Positions 1 through 6,970 of a DNA stretch of 64,000 bases are shown in pieces. Origin of the DNA: Anaerolineaceae bacterium (GTDB lineage: Bacteria > Chloroflexota > Anaerolineae > Aggregatilineales > Phototrophicaceae); contig JAPPOB010000007.1 in NCBI GenBank assembly GCA_028818375.1, forward strand, positions 536,490-600,489, given 5' to 3'. Positions within the stretch are counted from its first letter, which is position 1. Each line of letters opens with the position of its first letter. A program made the position numbers and the translations under genes. Below the pieces are notes generated by a model, which saw only the letters and a program-made list of their open reading frames with translations, made no database searches and was not told where the DNA came from.

Positions 1-177
1 GACCTGCTCGGCCATTTGCAGCGTCGGCGCCAGCCACCAGCAACGCGCGCCCTGCAGGAAACGGCAGACGAGCGCCAGCTTGCCCAGCTCGGTCTTGCCG
101 AAGCGCCGGCCGCAGGCCACCACGCGGAAGCGGGCCCTACTGGCCAGAATCTGCTCCTGCCCAGGGTGGGGCTTCAT
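1..177 (-). CDS. phage-type terminase large subunit, N-terminal fragment (runs off left edge)
   Basis: Only the first 59 codons are in the window; the gene continues to the left. The ATG at 177-175 opens a frame with an adenine-like lead (KPHPGQEQIL), then CGRRFGKTE at residues 22-30, which is the Walker A variant of terminase ATPases, followed by WWLAPTLQMAEQV at 47-59, the next conserved block of phage terminase large subunits. In the family this ATPase packages DNA into the procapsid. The start lies 41 nt inside the upstream small-subunit-like gene, the coupling expected for a terminase pair. It could belong to a prophage, a satellite or a gene transfer agent; the window cannot tell. The family call is firm for such a short piece because both motifs are in register. 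Confidence 0.8.
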   Translation of the reverse strand, partial: MKPHPGQEQILASRARFRVVACGRRFGKTELGKLALVCRFLQGARCWWLAPTLQMAEQV

Positions 178-598
178 GAGCCGCACCGTCCTCACCCTGG
201 AATTCGACGCGTACAAGCACTTCCTCCTGCCGTGGCAACAAGGCCATTATCCTGAGAATCTTGTCCAGCAACTGGTTCAACGCCGTGGCCCGCTGCCCCA
301 GCGGCGCGTCGTCGATGACCTCCTGCAACGAACCGGCGAGCTGGCGCGCGTCCTCCAGCATGTTGACCAGCACCAGACGCTCCAGTTGCTGCTGCGCATC
401 GCCGGGTGGGGCCGGCGCGGGTCCGGGCGCGCTTTTCGCCGCCGCCGCAACCCTCCTGTACGCTTGCCTTTCCTGTCGCGCCCAGCGGCGCAGGGTGGAT
501 ACCGATATCCCCGTTGCCGCGCCGGCCTTGCGGTAGTTGCCCTTCTGCGCCGCCAGACAGGCCAGGGCCGCGCGGCGGGTTTCCGCGTCATACGGCAT
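137..598 (-). CDS. terminase small subunit-like HTH protein
   Basis: A 153-residue protein. Residues 8-45 form a helix-turn-helix of the transposase/terminase-small-subunit kind (ARQERQ follows SVSTLRRWA), after which comes an Ala/Pro-rich linker and a helical region with a polar C-terminus. In phages the small subunit recognises the packaging site and recruits the large subunit. The assignment depends mainly on position: the last 41 nt overlap the start of the terminase large subunit, the usual order. An alternative is an orphan HTH regulator. The start is the ATG at 598-596; no strong Shine-Dalgarno sequence was identified. From 599 to 810 no gene was recognised. Confidence 0.6.
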   Translation of the reverse strand: MPYDAETRRAALACLAAQKGNYRKAGAATGISVSTLRRWARQERQAYRRVAAAAKSAPGPAPAPPGDAQQQLERLVLVNMLEDARQLAGSLQEVIDDAPLGQRATALNQLLDKILRIMALLPRQEEVLVRVEFQGEDGAAHEAPPWAGADSGQ

Positions 599-810
599 GC
601 TGCCCCCGCATTATTCCAGAGTGTCAGGATGGTTCCCGGATGCGACCTGCATCGACCGGTAAAACCGGGAGGGGCGCTCGCGCCCGCTCCCGGTACGCTG
701 ACCGGCAGACTCACCATCCGGCTGAAGGCGGTACGGCAGTGGCTTTCGCGTGGGCTTGGCCGACCGCGCTGCGCGGTTCAGTGTCGGGTCAGGGCGCCGC
801 CCGCGCGCCT

Positions 811-1032
811 TCAGCGATCGTGCTGCAGGTCGAGCAGCGTAATGCTGCGCGGCTTGTTCAGCTCCCGCGAGATGCGACCGGCGGCGCAGAGTTTGTCGAG
901 ATAGCGCACGACAGTCGTCGTGCTCATGTAACAGGCCCTCGCGATTTCACGCAGGGTGGGGGAGAAACCGTGTTCGCCGATGAAGCGCTGGATGAAGTTG
1001 TAGACGTCGTCGCTGGTGTCGATGTCGGACAT
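811..1032 (-). CDS. LexA-like DNA-binding domain-only repressor
   Basis: A 73-residue protein that matches only the winged-helix N-terminal domain of LexA: VYNFIQRFIGEHGFSPTLRE and VVRYLDKLCAAGRI align with the same blocks of the full LexA at 13610-14248. The S24-type peptidase domain, with its Ser/Lys dyad and Ala-Gly cleavage site, is absent, so it cannot self-cleave on DNA damage. The start chosen is the ATG at 1032-1030. An ATG at 1086 would place the start inside the LexA box at 1081-1092, so it is less likely. Next to terminase genes this looks like a phage or mobile-element regulator that shares operators with the host LexA. Its function as repressor or anti-repressor is inference. Confidence 0.7.
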   Translation of the reverse strand: MSDIDTSDDVYNFIQRFIGEHGFSPTLREIARACYMSTTTVVRYLDKLCAAGRISRELNKPRSITLLDLQHDR

Positions 1033-1080
1033 TCCCTGTGCCTTCTCCTTCGTACTGTGAAGGGATACTAGCACAGGATA

Positions 1081-1092
1081 GAACAAATGTTC
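1081..1092. promoter_or_regulatory. LexA box upstream of the LexA-like gene
   Basis: GAACAAATGTTC is a perfect GAAC-N4-GTTC palindrome, the SOS operator form known from Gram-positive bacteria and green non-sulfur bacteria. It lies 49 nt upstream of the chosen start of the LexA-like gene, just upstream of an extended -10-like TGCTAGTAT on the minus strand. It shares the core TAGAACA-NN-TGT with the sites at 14301-14314 and 17424-17437. Confidence 0.7.
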
Positions 1093-1142
1093 GTGACGAA
1101 TGTACCCATCCGCAGGGGCTTGTGCTGCGGGAGCGGGTGGTC

Positions 1143-2528
1143 TCAGCGGGAACTGTCAGCGTGACGCCGGGCCAGCCAGGCGCGCCGGATCTCCAGCAGG
1201 GCGCTGGCCGAAAACAGAAAGAGCAGGGGGTCGGTGGGCGCACGATAGCGCGTACCCGGGTGGTATACCACATAGACCAGGGTCATGGAGAGTAACGTCA
1301 GCCAGAGCAGCGAAAGTTCCCGCCAGCGGCGCCGCGTGATGACCAGACCGGCCAGCGCCAGGGTGAGCAGGCTGCCGAACCAGTACCGATGGACCAGGCG
1401 GAACAGAAGGGCCGCGGCCGACTCGTCATAGACCCGCGTCGGGTCGTCGGCACCAATGGTTGTGATGGCGATGATGCCGGCCTCGCAATCGTCGGCGACG
1501 GCCTCGCCCGCGGCGCTGACGGGCGGGTTGCGCAATGGCTGGATGTCCACGCTCCAGTGCGTGATAAATTTCGTCCACAGCAGTTCGGGAATGACGGCGG
1601 CGTTTTCGCGCAGCCAGTTGAGCGCGACCTGCATCGCCAGGGAGTCCCGCTGCACCAGGGAGGTGAGCGCCACTTCCTCCGCGTAGGTCTCCCGCTGCCA
1701 CTGCGTATCGTAGCCTGCGCGCAGGTAGGGTAGCGTGCAGGGATTGTTGCCCTGCCAGAAGTTGCGTCCCCCGTGCAGGGCAATGAAGACCGGCTGACCA
1801 TAAATGCCTGCGCTGCGCGCCATCCAGGGCAGCAGCAGCGCCCCGCCCAGCAGGATCACGGGCAACAGGCGTGTCGCGCTGCCGCGCCAGCCGTGACGCA
1901 GTGCCAGCCACAGCCCGGCGAAAGGCAGCAACACCACGATATTGGGCCGCAACAGCGTGAGCAGGCACAGGGTTGCGCCGCACGCCGTCAGCAACAGCGC
2001 CAGGCGCCGCCTGTCCGCCACGCTCGCGTCGTTCAGTTGCAGCAACAACCAGAGCAGCAGATACATCCCGCTGATATAGAGGGAAGTATCGATCATCGTC
2101 AGGCTCTGGAAGAGCAGATAGGGATAGAGGGCGTGCAGCAGGGCCCCGATCAACGCGACTCGCGGCTCACCTGGCCAAAGTCGCCGCGCGATCCGGTGGA
2201 GCAGGGCGATGGAGGCCGCGTCCAGCAGCGCCTGGGCCAGAACAAGCTGCAAAGAGCCCCGCCCGGCGACGGCGTAGACGGCCGCCAGAAAGAGACTGTA
2301 GAGCGGCGGCAACACGCCGTCCGGCTCGCCTGGCTCGAAGCCATACACGCCGGTCTGCAACAGGTTTTGCGCGTAGACGTCGTGCGTCCCGATGCCCTGG
2401 ATGATGCCCGTGCGCTCGAAGGCGAAGACCTCCGGCAGCGCCAGCAGGGCCGCCAGGCGCAGCGCGATCGCCAGGGTCAAAATGGCCTTCAACGGGTGGC
2501 GGCGGATCAACGAAGGGACGGGAGGCAT
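1143..2528 (-). CDS. GT39-like membrane glycosyltransferase (GT-C fold)
   Basis: A 461-residue polytopic membrane protein with about ten hydrophobic segments. The first extracytoplasmic loop has the acidic GTHDVYAQN region at about residues 47-55, typical of the dolichyl-phosphate-mannose-protein mannosyltransferase (PMT/GT39) superfamily, and the C-terminal end carries RYRAPTDPLL, a block common in bacterial members. Such enzymes transfer a sugar from a polyprenyl-phosphate donor to a protein or glycan on the outer face of the membrane; donor and acceptor are unknown here. It is divergent from rsmA, with about 140 nt between the starts. Its start is the ATG at 2528. A truncated protein of related appearance lies at the right edge of the window. 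Confidence 0.75.
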   Translation of the reverse strand: MPPVPSLIRRHPLKAILTLAIALRLAALLALPEVFAFERTGIIQGIGTHDVYAQNLLQTGVYGFEPGEPDGVLPPLYSLFLAAVYAVAGRGSLQLVLAQALLDAASIALLHRIARRLWPGEPRVALIGALLHALYPYLLFQSLTMIDTSLYISGMYLLLWLLLQLNDASVADRRRLALLLTACGATLCLLTLLRPNIVVLLPFAGLWLALRHGWRGSATRLLPVILLGGALLLPWMARSAGIYGQPVFIALHGGRNFWQGNNPCTLPYLRAGYDTQWQRETYAEEVALTSLVQRDSLAMQVALNWLRENAAVIPELLWTKFITHWSVDIQPLRNPPVSAAGEAVADDCEAGIIAITTIGADDPTRVYDESAAALLFRLVHRYWFGSLLTLALAGLVITRRRWRELSLLWLTLLSMTLVYVVYHPGTRYRAPTDPLLFLFSASALLEIRRAWLARRHADSSR

Positions 2529-2666
2529 GATGTCCGCTGACTTTCCCTTACGGGTATCTGAAACCGGACTGCGTACAGCGGAAAGGGCCTGGTTTCACCG
2601 CGGTACCTCCCGTCGCGCATCTGGTTGTTCAGCCACTGTGTTATGCTGCCCTGCGTGAGAGATGCG

Positions 2667-3485
2667 GTGAACCCCAAAGCCCTGCTCGAACGGCACGGCA
2701 TTCATCCCAGCCGAGCGCTGGGCCAGAACTTCCTGCATGACCCCGGCGCGCTGCAGAAAATCGTCTCCTGCGCCGACATTGCGCCGCAGGAGACCGTGCT
2801 GGAAATCGGCGCCGGCACCGGCACGCTCACCCAGGCCCTGCTGGGCGCCGGCGCGCCGGTCATCGCCGTCGAGACTGACGCGCGCCTGCTGCCGCTGCTG
2901 CGCGCCACCTTGCCGGACACGCCGCAACTGCGCCTGCTGCATGCCGACATCCTGACGCTGGACCTGGCGGAGTTGCTGGCGCCGCACCCCTGGGTCTGCG
3001 TCGCCAACCTGCCGTACTATATCACCGGCGCCATCCTGCGCCATTTGCTGCAGTGTCGCCACAGGGCCCGTTGCCTCGTGCTCACCCTGCAGCTGGAAGT
3101 TGCGCAGCGCCTCGTCGCCGCTCCCGGCGACCTGGGCCTGCTGGCGGTCAGCGTGCAGTTTTATGGCCAGCCGCGTATCGTGGGTCGCCTGCGACCGGCG
3201 GCCTTTTGGCCGCGGCCGGAGGTCGACAGTGCCGTCATCCGCATCGACCTGCATCCGCAGCCCGCGCTGGACGTCCCCGACGAGGCAACCTTCTTCCGCG
3301 TGCTGCGCGCCGGCTTCAGCCAGAGGCGCAAGCAACTGCGCAACGCCCTGGGCAGCGGCCTGGGGATACGCGCCGCCGCCGCCGCCGATCTGCTGGCCGC
3401 CGCCAACATTGATCCGCGCCGCCGCGCCCAGACCCTGGCGCTGGAAGAGTGGGCCGCGCTGGCCCGCGCTTTGCGGGACGCCTGA
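2667..3485 (+). CDS. rsmA: 16S rRNA A1518/A1519 N6-dimethyltransferase
   Basis: RsmA (KsgA) dimethylates two adjacent adenines in the 3' hairpin of 16S rRNA with S-adenosylmethionine during small-subunit maturation. The 272-residue protein has the family's opening (HPSRALGQNFLHD), the SAM-binding loop EIGAGTGT at about 46-53, the catalytic NLPYYI at about 114-119, and the C-terminal domain with PRPEVDSAV and FSQRRKQLRN. Length and motif order are normal. The start was set at GTG 2667, because the conserved homology begins there; in-frame TTG 2625 and ATG 2643 lie in upstream sequence with a -10-like TATGCT at 2642-2647. The gene is alone between a divergent glycosyltransferase and two downstream membrane proteins. 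Confidence 0.93.
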   Translation: MNPKALLERHGIHPSRALGQNFLHDPGALQKIVSCADIAPQETVLEIGAGTGTLTQALLGAGAPVIAVETDARLLPLLRATLPDTPQLRLLHADILTLDLAELLAPHPWVCVANLPYYITGAILRHLLQCRHRARCLVLTLQLEVAQRLVAAPGDLGLLAVSVQFYGQPRIVGRLRPAAFWPRPEVDSAVIRIDLHPQPALDVPDEATFFRVLRAGFSQRRKQLRNALGSGLGIRAAAAADLLAAANIDPRRRAQTLALEEWAALARALRDA

Positions 3486-3511
3486 GGGCGACTCTGGTGG
3501 CCTGCCCGGCG

Positions 3512-3517
3512 TATACT
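3512..3517 (+). promoter_or_regulatory. -10 element (TATACT) of the 3603 gene
   Basis: The hexamer TATACT sits in the context GGCGTATACTC about 85 nt before the start of the 3603 gene. The identical 11-base context GGCGTATACTC occurs at 4547-4557 before its downstream paralogue, so the promoter core seems to have been duplicated with the gene. The -35 is weak (GCGACT at 3488-3493). Confidence 0.5.
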
Positions 3518-3602
3518 CTCTACAGGTTGCGCGTTTCCGGCGGAGCCGCTGCGGCTGCGCAACCCGGATTGTGGCCCTTGCAGTCGAAGCAGGGATAGAC
3601 AG

Positions 3603-4373
3603 ATGGCGCGCACGCTTTTCGGCCTCTTCCTTACCGTCGCCGGTGCCGCGGCGCTGCTGGAAGGCGACGGGAACCTTTTCGCCCTGGCGCTGCTGGGGTT
3701 GGGCATCAAGCTGCTGAACGATGCCCGCCCGCAACGTGAGGAGCAACAGGCCGCCAGCTCTGACAGTGCACGCCGCGCGCCAGCCACTGGCGGCTCGCCT
3801 CGCAAGGGCCGGCGCCGTACTCCCGGCCACGCCGACCTCGCGCTGCGCAACGCCGGCCACGACCCCGCCACCATGGCCCTGCGCGTCGATGACATTGGCG
3901 TCTTCGCCATTTGCCACGAACGGGAGACCCTGGTGCACCGGCTGCAACCCGTGCGCGATGACGTCGACTACATCCAGCCCTGGGTCGGGCTGCGCCTGCC
4001 CCGGGCCGCCGCGGGTAGCATCGGCTTCGAAATCCGCGATATGGACGACCGGCTGCACTTCCGTCACGAACGCAAACTGCAACTCGAAGCCGGGGGAAAC
4101 CTGGTCAGCCCCGCCGCTCGCATGCCCGTTCATGACGCCCTGCTCACCGAAGGTGACTGGCAACTACACGTCTATGCCGATGGCAGGTTGCTGGCGGCGC
4201 ACAACTTCTTTTGGGTGGAGGCCGAAGCCGATGAAGAAGAAAGTCGCCTGCGCGTCCACCTGCAGGAAGACGGGGAAATGAACGACGACCTGCGCCGGGC
4301 CTTCGAAGCCAGCAGCCGGGAGGAGGAGGTCAGCCTCGACGACCTGCTGGAATTTCAGGGTCGCCAGGCCTGA
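3603..4373 (+). CDS. membrane-anchored protein of unknown function, tandem paralogue 1
   Basis: A 256-residue protein of unrecognised family. Residues 3-38 hold hydrophobic segments, then a charged Ala/Arg-rich linker, and from about residue 80 a soluble domain. This domain is shared in order with the next gene: a D-(I/V)-G segment, a RP/QPWVGLRL strand, FEIRD, a GDW(Q/E)L strand and a closing short beta hairpin. The C-terminus is acidic and ends in a conserved SLDDLLEF-like helix (TLEELMDE in the paralogue). The pattern suggests a beta-sandwich domain held at the membrane, on either side. Start ATG 3603 with an AGGGA eight bases upstream. No function can be assigned. Confidence 0.7.
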   Translation: MARTLFGLFLTVAGAAALLEGDGNLFALALLGLGIKLLNDARPQREEQQAASSDSARRAPATGGSPRKGRRRTPGHADLALRNAGHDPATMALRVDDIGVFAICHERETLVHRLQPVRDDVDYIQPWVGLRLPRAAAGSIGFEIRDMDDRLHFRHERKLQLEAGGNLVSPAARMPVHDALLTEGDWQLHVYADGRLLAAHNFFWVEAEADEEESRLRVHLQEDGEMNDDLRRAFEASSREEEVSLDDLLEFQGRQA

Positions 4374-4419
4374 TCTGGGCGGGCCTTGTCCGAGCCCGCA
4401 GTGCGTTGCCCGTAGCGTC

Positions 4420-4440
4420 GGGCGATTTGATAAATCGCCC
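4420..4440. repeat. palindromic intergenic repeat, module B
   Basis: A perfect hairpin GGGCGATTT-GAT-AAATCGCCC, identical in sequence to the copy at 41881-41901. It is followed by smaller inverted repeats to about 4475 (GCCCT with AGGGC, and a GGCGCCAT/ATGGCGTCC pair). There is no T-run, so it does not look like a normal intrinsic terminator. It fills most of the 213-nt gap between the two paralogues. Confidence 0.75.
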
Positions 4441-4550
4441 CTGCCCTGCCGAAAGGGCGCCATAGCATGGCGTCCGTCGCGCCTTGTACGAATCCACGCC
4501 AGTGACGATGCCGGCCTCCCCATGCGATTTCGGGCCCGCGCCCTTTGGCG

Positions 4551-4556
4551 TATACT
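4551..4556 (+). promoter_or_regulatory. -10 element (TATACT) of the 4587 gene
   Basis: TATACT in the context GGCGTATACTC, matching the element before the upstream paralogue. It lies 30 nt before the chosen GTG start, which argues against starting translation at the in-frame ATG 4545, since that codon would precede the -10. Confidence 0.55.
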
Positions 4557-4586
4557 CCCGTCAGGCCTTTTGACAAGGAGGCGCCC

Positions 4587-5363
4587 GTGCGCCTGCGGCG
4601 TCAGAATCTCCCCTGGCTCGTCGTCACCGCTGCCATGCTGGGCCTGGCCCTGCTGCCCGGCACGGCGGGTCCCACACTGGTCGCGGCCCTGCTGGCCTGC
4701 GGCGCGCTGGCGCTGGGCAGTTCACTGTCGCTCAGACCCGGCGCGCTGGATGCCGGCCGCCTGCGCGAGTCCCTCTCGGCCCTGCCGCGGCCAGACAGGT
4801 CCGGCCAACAGCAGCCGGAGGTCAGCGAGTCGGCGCGCGCCGCCAGCGAGAAGGCGCGCCTCCTCTCAGGCAGCGGCCTGACGCCCGACCTGACGCTGCT
4901 GGATGTCGGGCTGATCGGTTCCCGCCTTGGCCCGGAGGGCATGACCATGCGTAAGGGCCTGCGCTTTTCCGACGACGATGACGGCCTGCGCCCCTACCTT
5001 TGCCTGCTGGTGCCGGAACACGAGGCGGAGCGCAGCGCGCGTCTGCGCTTTGAGATCCGCGATCAGCGCGGCGCGGCGCGCCTTCTCCACGAACAGGATA
5101 TCTGGCTGCGCGCCGGGGTGCGCGACGTCCTCTCCGAGAATCACCTGCCCCTGGCGGGCAGCCCGGACCTGCCGCGCAGCAGCGGCGACTGGGAACTGCG
5201 CGTCAGCCTGGATGCCACGCCGCTCGGCGTGCTCACCTTCACCATGACGCCCTCGCTGCGCCAGCGGGCCGCGGAACTTGAGGAGCGCCAGGGCCGTCCC
5301 GCCGGCCTGGGTGACCCGCCCACGCTGGAAGAACTGATGGATGAGCCGCCCCGGCCGGATTGA
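4587..5363 (+). CDS. membrane-anchored protein of unknown function, tandem paralogue 2
   Basis: A 258-residue paralogue of the protein at 3603-4373. It has two hydrophobic segments at about residues 8-50, an Ala/Ser-rich linker, then the shared domain: LDVGLIGSRLGPEGM, a RPYLCLLVPE strand, LRFEIRD, and GDWELRVSLD near the end, closing with TLEELMDE. Start GTG 4587 was chosen because AAGGAGG (4575-4581) lies five bases upstream and the promoter -10 is at 4551-4556. The protein has no assignable function. The conserved core plus a variable linker suggests that both copies face the same compartment. Compared with copy 1 it has a longer N-terminal membrane region. Confidence 0.7.
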   Translation: MRLRRQNLPWLVVTAAMLGLALLPGTAGPTLVAALLACGALALGSSLSLRPGALDAGRLRESLSALPRPDRSGQQQPEVSESARAASEKARLLSGSGLTPDLTLLDVGLIGSRLGPEGMTMRKGLRFSDDDDGLRPYLCLLVPEHEAERSARLRFEIRDQRGAARLLHEQDIWLRAGVRDVLSENHLPLAGSPDLPRSSGDWELRVSLDATPLGVLTFTMTPSLRQRAAELEERQGRPAGLGDPPTLEELMDEPPRPD

Positions 5364-5405
5364 GCCAGCGTCGCGGGGTGACAGGGCGATCAGGGAAAGT
5401 CTTGC

Positions 5406-5918
5406 CTAATTCGGGGTGACGATTTCTGTTACAGGGGCGACACCTTGCCCGCTCTGTTCGTCGCGTTTGCGCCGCCCTCGGCCGAAACGATTCAGGTCAA
5501 TCCCGTACCAGGCCAGCACGTTGATCAGCAACAGTGAGGCGCCGGCCTCGTCCAGGTTGCCGACCAGCGGCAACATGTCCGGCAGCAATTCGAAAATGCC
5601 CAGCGAGGGATAGACTAGGTAGAGTGCGGCCAGTACGCCGGCAAACAGCGCCAGCAACTGCGACAGGAGATTGCGCCGGTTTTTGCCCAGGTTGCTGCCC
5701 CGGTAGCCCGGCTGAAAGCCGTACCAGGCCAGAATATTGGTCAGCAGCAGGGTGGCCGTGGCTTCATCCAGGTGTCCCACGCCGGGCAGCACGTCCGGCA
5801 GTAACTCGAAGAGCCCCAAGGAAGGGTAGACCAGATAAAGCGACGCCAGCGCGCCAAACCCCAGGGCCATCCCATGATGCAAAAGGTTCCGTCGGTCTCG
5901 TGGCTCGTCCTGCTTCAT
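5406..5918 (-). CDS. DUF1232/YkvA-like protein with an internal tandem duplication
   Basis: A 170-residue protein made of two near-identical halves of about 70 residues. Each half carries an NLL motif, then ALASLYLVYPSLG or ALYLVYPSLGIF, then ELLPD(V/M)LP-VG-LDEA and a hydrophobic helix ending in LAWYG. The block P-D-(V/M)-LP-(G/L)-VG-(H/N)-LDEA resembles the core of the DUF1232 (YkvA) family, which normally has one copy. The N- and C-termini are basic. The function of the family is unknown. It is the first of three minus-strand genes downstream of ppk1 and the dehydrogenase (41 nt from the latter) and may share their transcript. Confidence 0.7.
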   Translation of the reverse strand: MKQDEPRDRRNLLHHGMALGFGALASLYLVYPSLGLFELLPDVLPGVGHLDEATATLLLTNILAWYGFQPGYRGSNLGKNRRNLLSQLLALFAGVLAALYLVYPSLGIFELLPDMLPLVGNLDEAGASLLLINVLAWYGIDLNRFGRGRRKRDEQSGQGVAPVTEIVTPN

Positions 5919-5959
5919 GGTCGTTCAGGTCCCTGATTCATTCGTCCGGAGCGCCGCGC

Positions 5960-6970
5960 TCAGTCCATGTGGGCGCAAACCTGATCGGTGAATTCCTGCG
6001 TCGACAGCGCGTTGTCGCTGTGGATGTCGCCGGTGTGTTCGCCATGGCGCAGCGTTTCATGGACGGCCTGCTCGATGCGGCGGGCGTCCTCTGCTCGCTG
6101 CCAGTGGTGCCGCAGCAACAACGCCACGCTGAGGATGCTGGCCGTCGGGTTGGCGATGCCGCGTCCGGCGATGTCCGGTGCCGTGCCGTGCACCGGCTCG
6201 GCAATGGCCACGTCCTCGCCCACGCTGATCGAGGGCGCCATGCCCAGCCCGCCGCCCCAGGCGGCCGCCATGTCCGAGAGGATGTCGCCGTAGAGGTTTG
6301 GCGTCAGCACCACGTCGAAACGCATGGGTTCCTTCACCATCCAGTAGGCCGCTGTATCCACCAGCAACTCGTCGGTCTCGATGCTGGTGAAGTACTCGCT
6401 GATCTCCAGCGCTGCCTGGCGAAACAGACCGTCGGAGCGCGGCAAGACGTTGGACTTGTGCACGATCGTTACCTTTTTACGGCCGGTGCGGCTGGCCAGT
6501 TCAAAAGCGAGGCGCGCCACGCGCTCGGAGGCGCCGCGCGTGATGACCTTTTGCGCCACGCCGGTTTGCCCGCCGTCTTTGGTGGTCTCGTTGCCAACGT
6601 AGAGGTCTTCGGTGTTCTCGCGCACGATGACCAGGTCCACGCCCGCGCGCGCGGTCGGCACCGGCAGGTAGCGCGTGGGCCGCAGGTTGGCGAAGGCCTG
6701 CAATTCGCGACGCAGGCGCACCACCGGGGAGAAATAGTTCTCCACCGGCCATGACGGTGAGTTCACCGCCCCGAACAGCACCGCCCTGCAGCGCCTGGCA
6801 AGCGCGAGCGACTCCTCCGGCAGGGGCGTTCCCTGCTCCCGAAAACAGGACCAGCCGCCGGCTGCCGGTCGTATGCGAATGTCCGGCGCCACGTGTCGCA
6901 GCACCTGAAGCGCCGCCGGAATGACCTCATGGCCGACGCCATCGCCCTCGAATACGCAAAGTTCCGTCAT
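5960..6970 (-). CDS. isocitrate/homoisocitrate/isopropylmalate dehydrogenase family protein
   Basis: A 336-residue beta-decarboxylating dehydrogenase that uses NAD(P)+ and a divalent metal to oxidise and decarboxylate a malate-type acid. Visible family features are the GDGVGHEV start, the [10 protein letters not shown] substrate loop, [21 protein letters not shown] (metal ligands) and the [12 protein letters not shown]-binding block. Specificity is not clear: the substrate loop differs from typical LeuB, and no leucine- or lysine-pathway gene is nearby. Homoisocitrate or NAD-isocitrate dehydrogenase is as likely as LeuB. The ATG overlaps the ppk1 stop by four bases (6967-6970), so the two are translationally coupled. 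Confidence 0.85.
   Translation of the reverse strand: MTELCVFEGDGVGHEVIPAALQVLRHVAPDIRIRPAAGGWSCFREQGTPLPEESLALARRCRAVLFGAVNSPSWPVENYFSPVVRLRRELQAFANLRPTRYLPVPTARAGVDLVIVRENTEDLYVGNETTKDGGQTGVAQKVITRGASERVARLAFELASRTGRKKVTIVHKSNVLPRSDGLFRQAALEISEYFTSIETDELLVDTAAYWMVKEPMRFDVVLTPNLYGDILSDMAAAWGGGLGMAPSISVGEDVAIAEPVHGTAPDIAGRGIANPTASILSVALLLRHHWQRAEDARRIEQAVHETLRHGEHTGDIHSDNALSTQEFTDQVCAHMD

Noticed and set aside
2595..4163. A 522-codon minus-strand open frame
   Set aside because: It is antisense to rsmA and the 3603 gene, which have clear family motifs and start sites. The frame stays open only because of high GC third positions.
5534..6754. A 406-codon plus-strand open frame
   Set aside because: Antisense to the dehydrogenase and the DUF1232-like gene; no motif.
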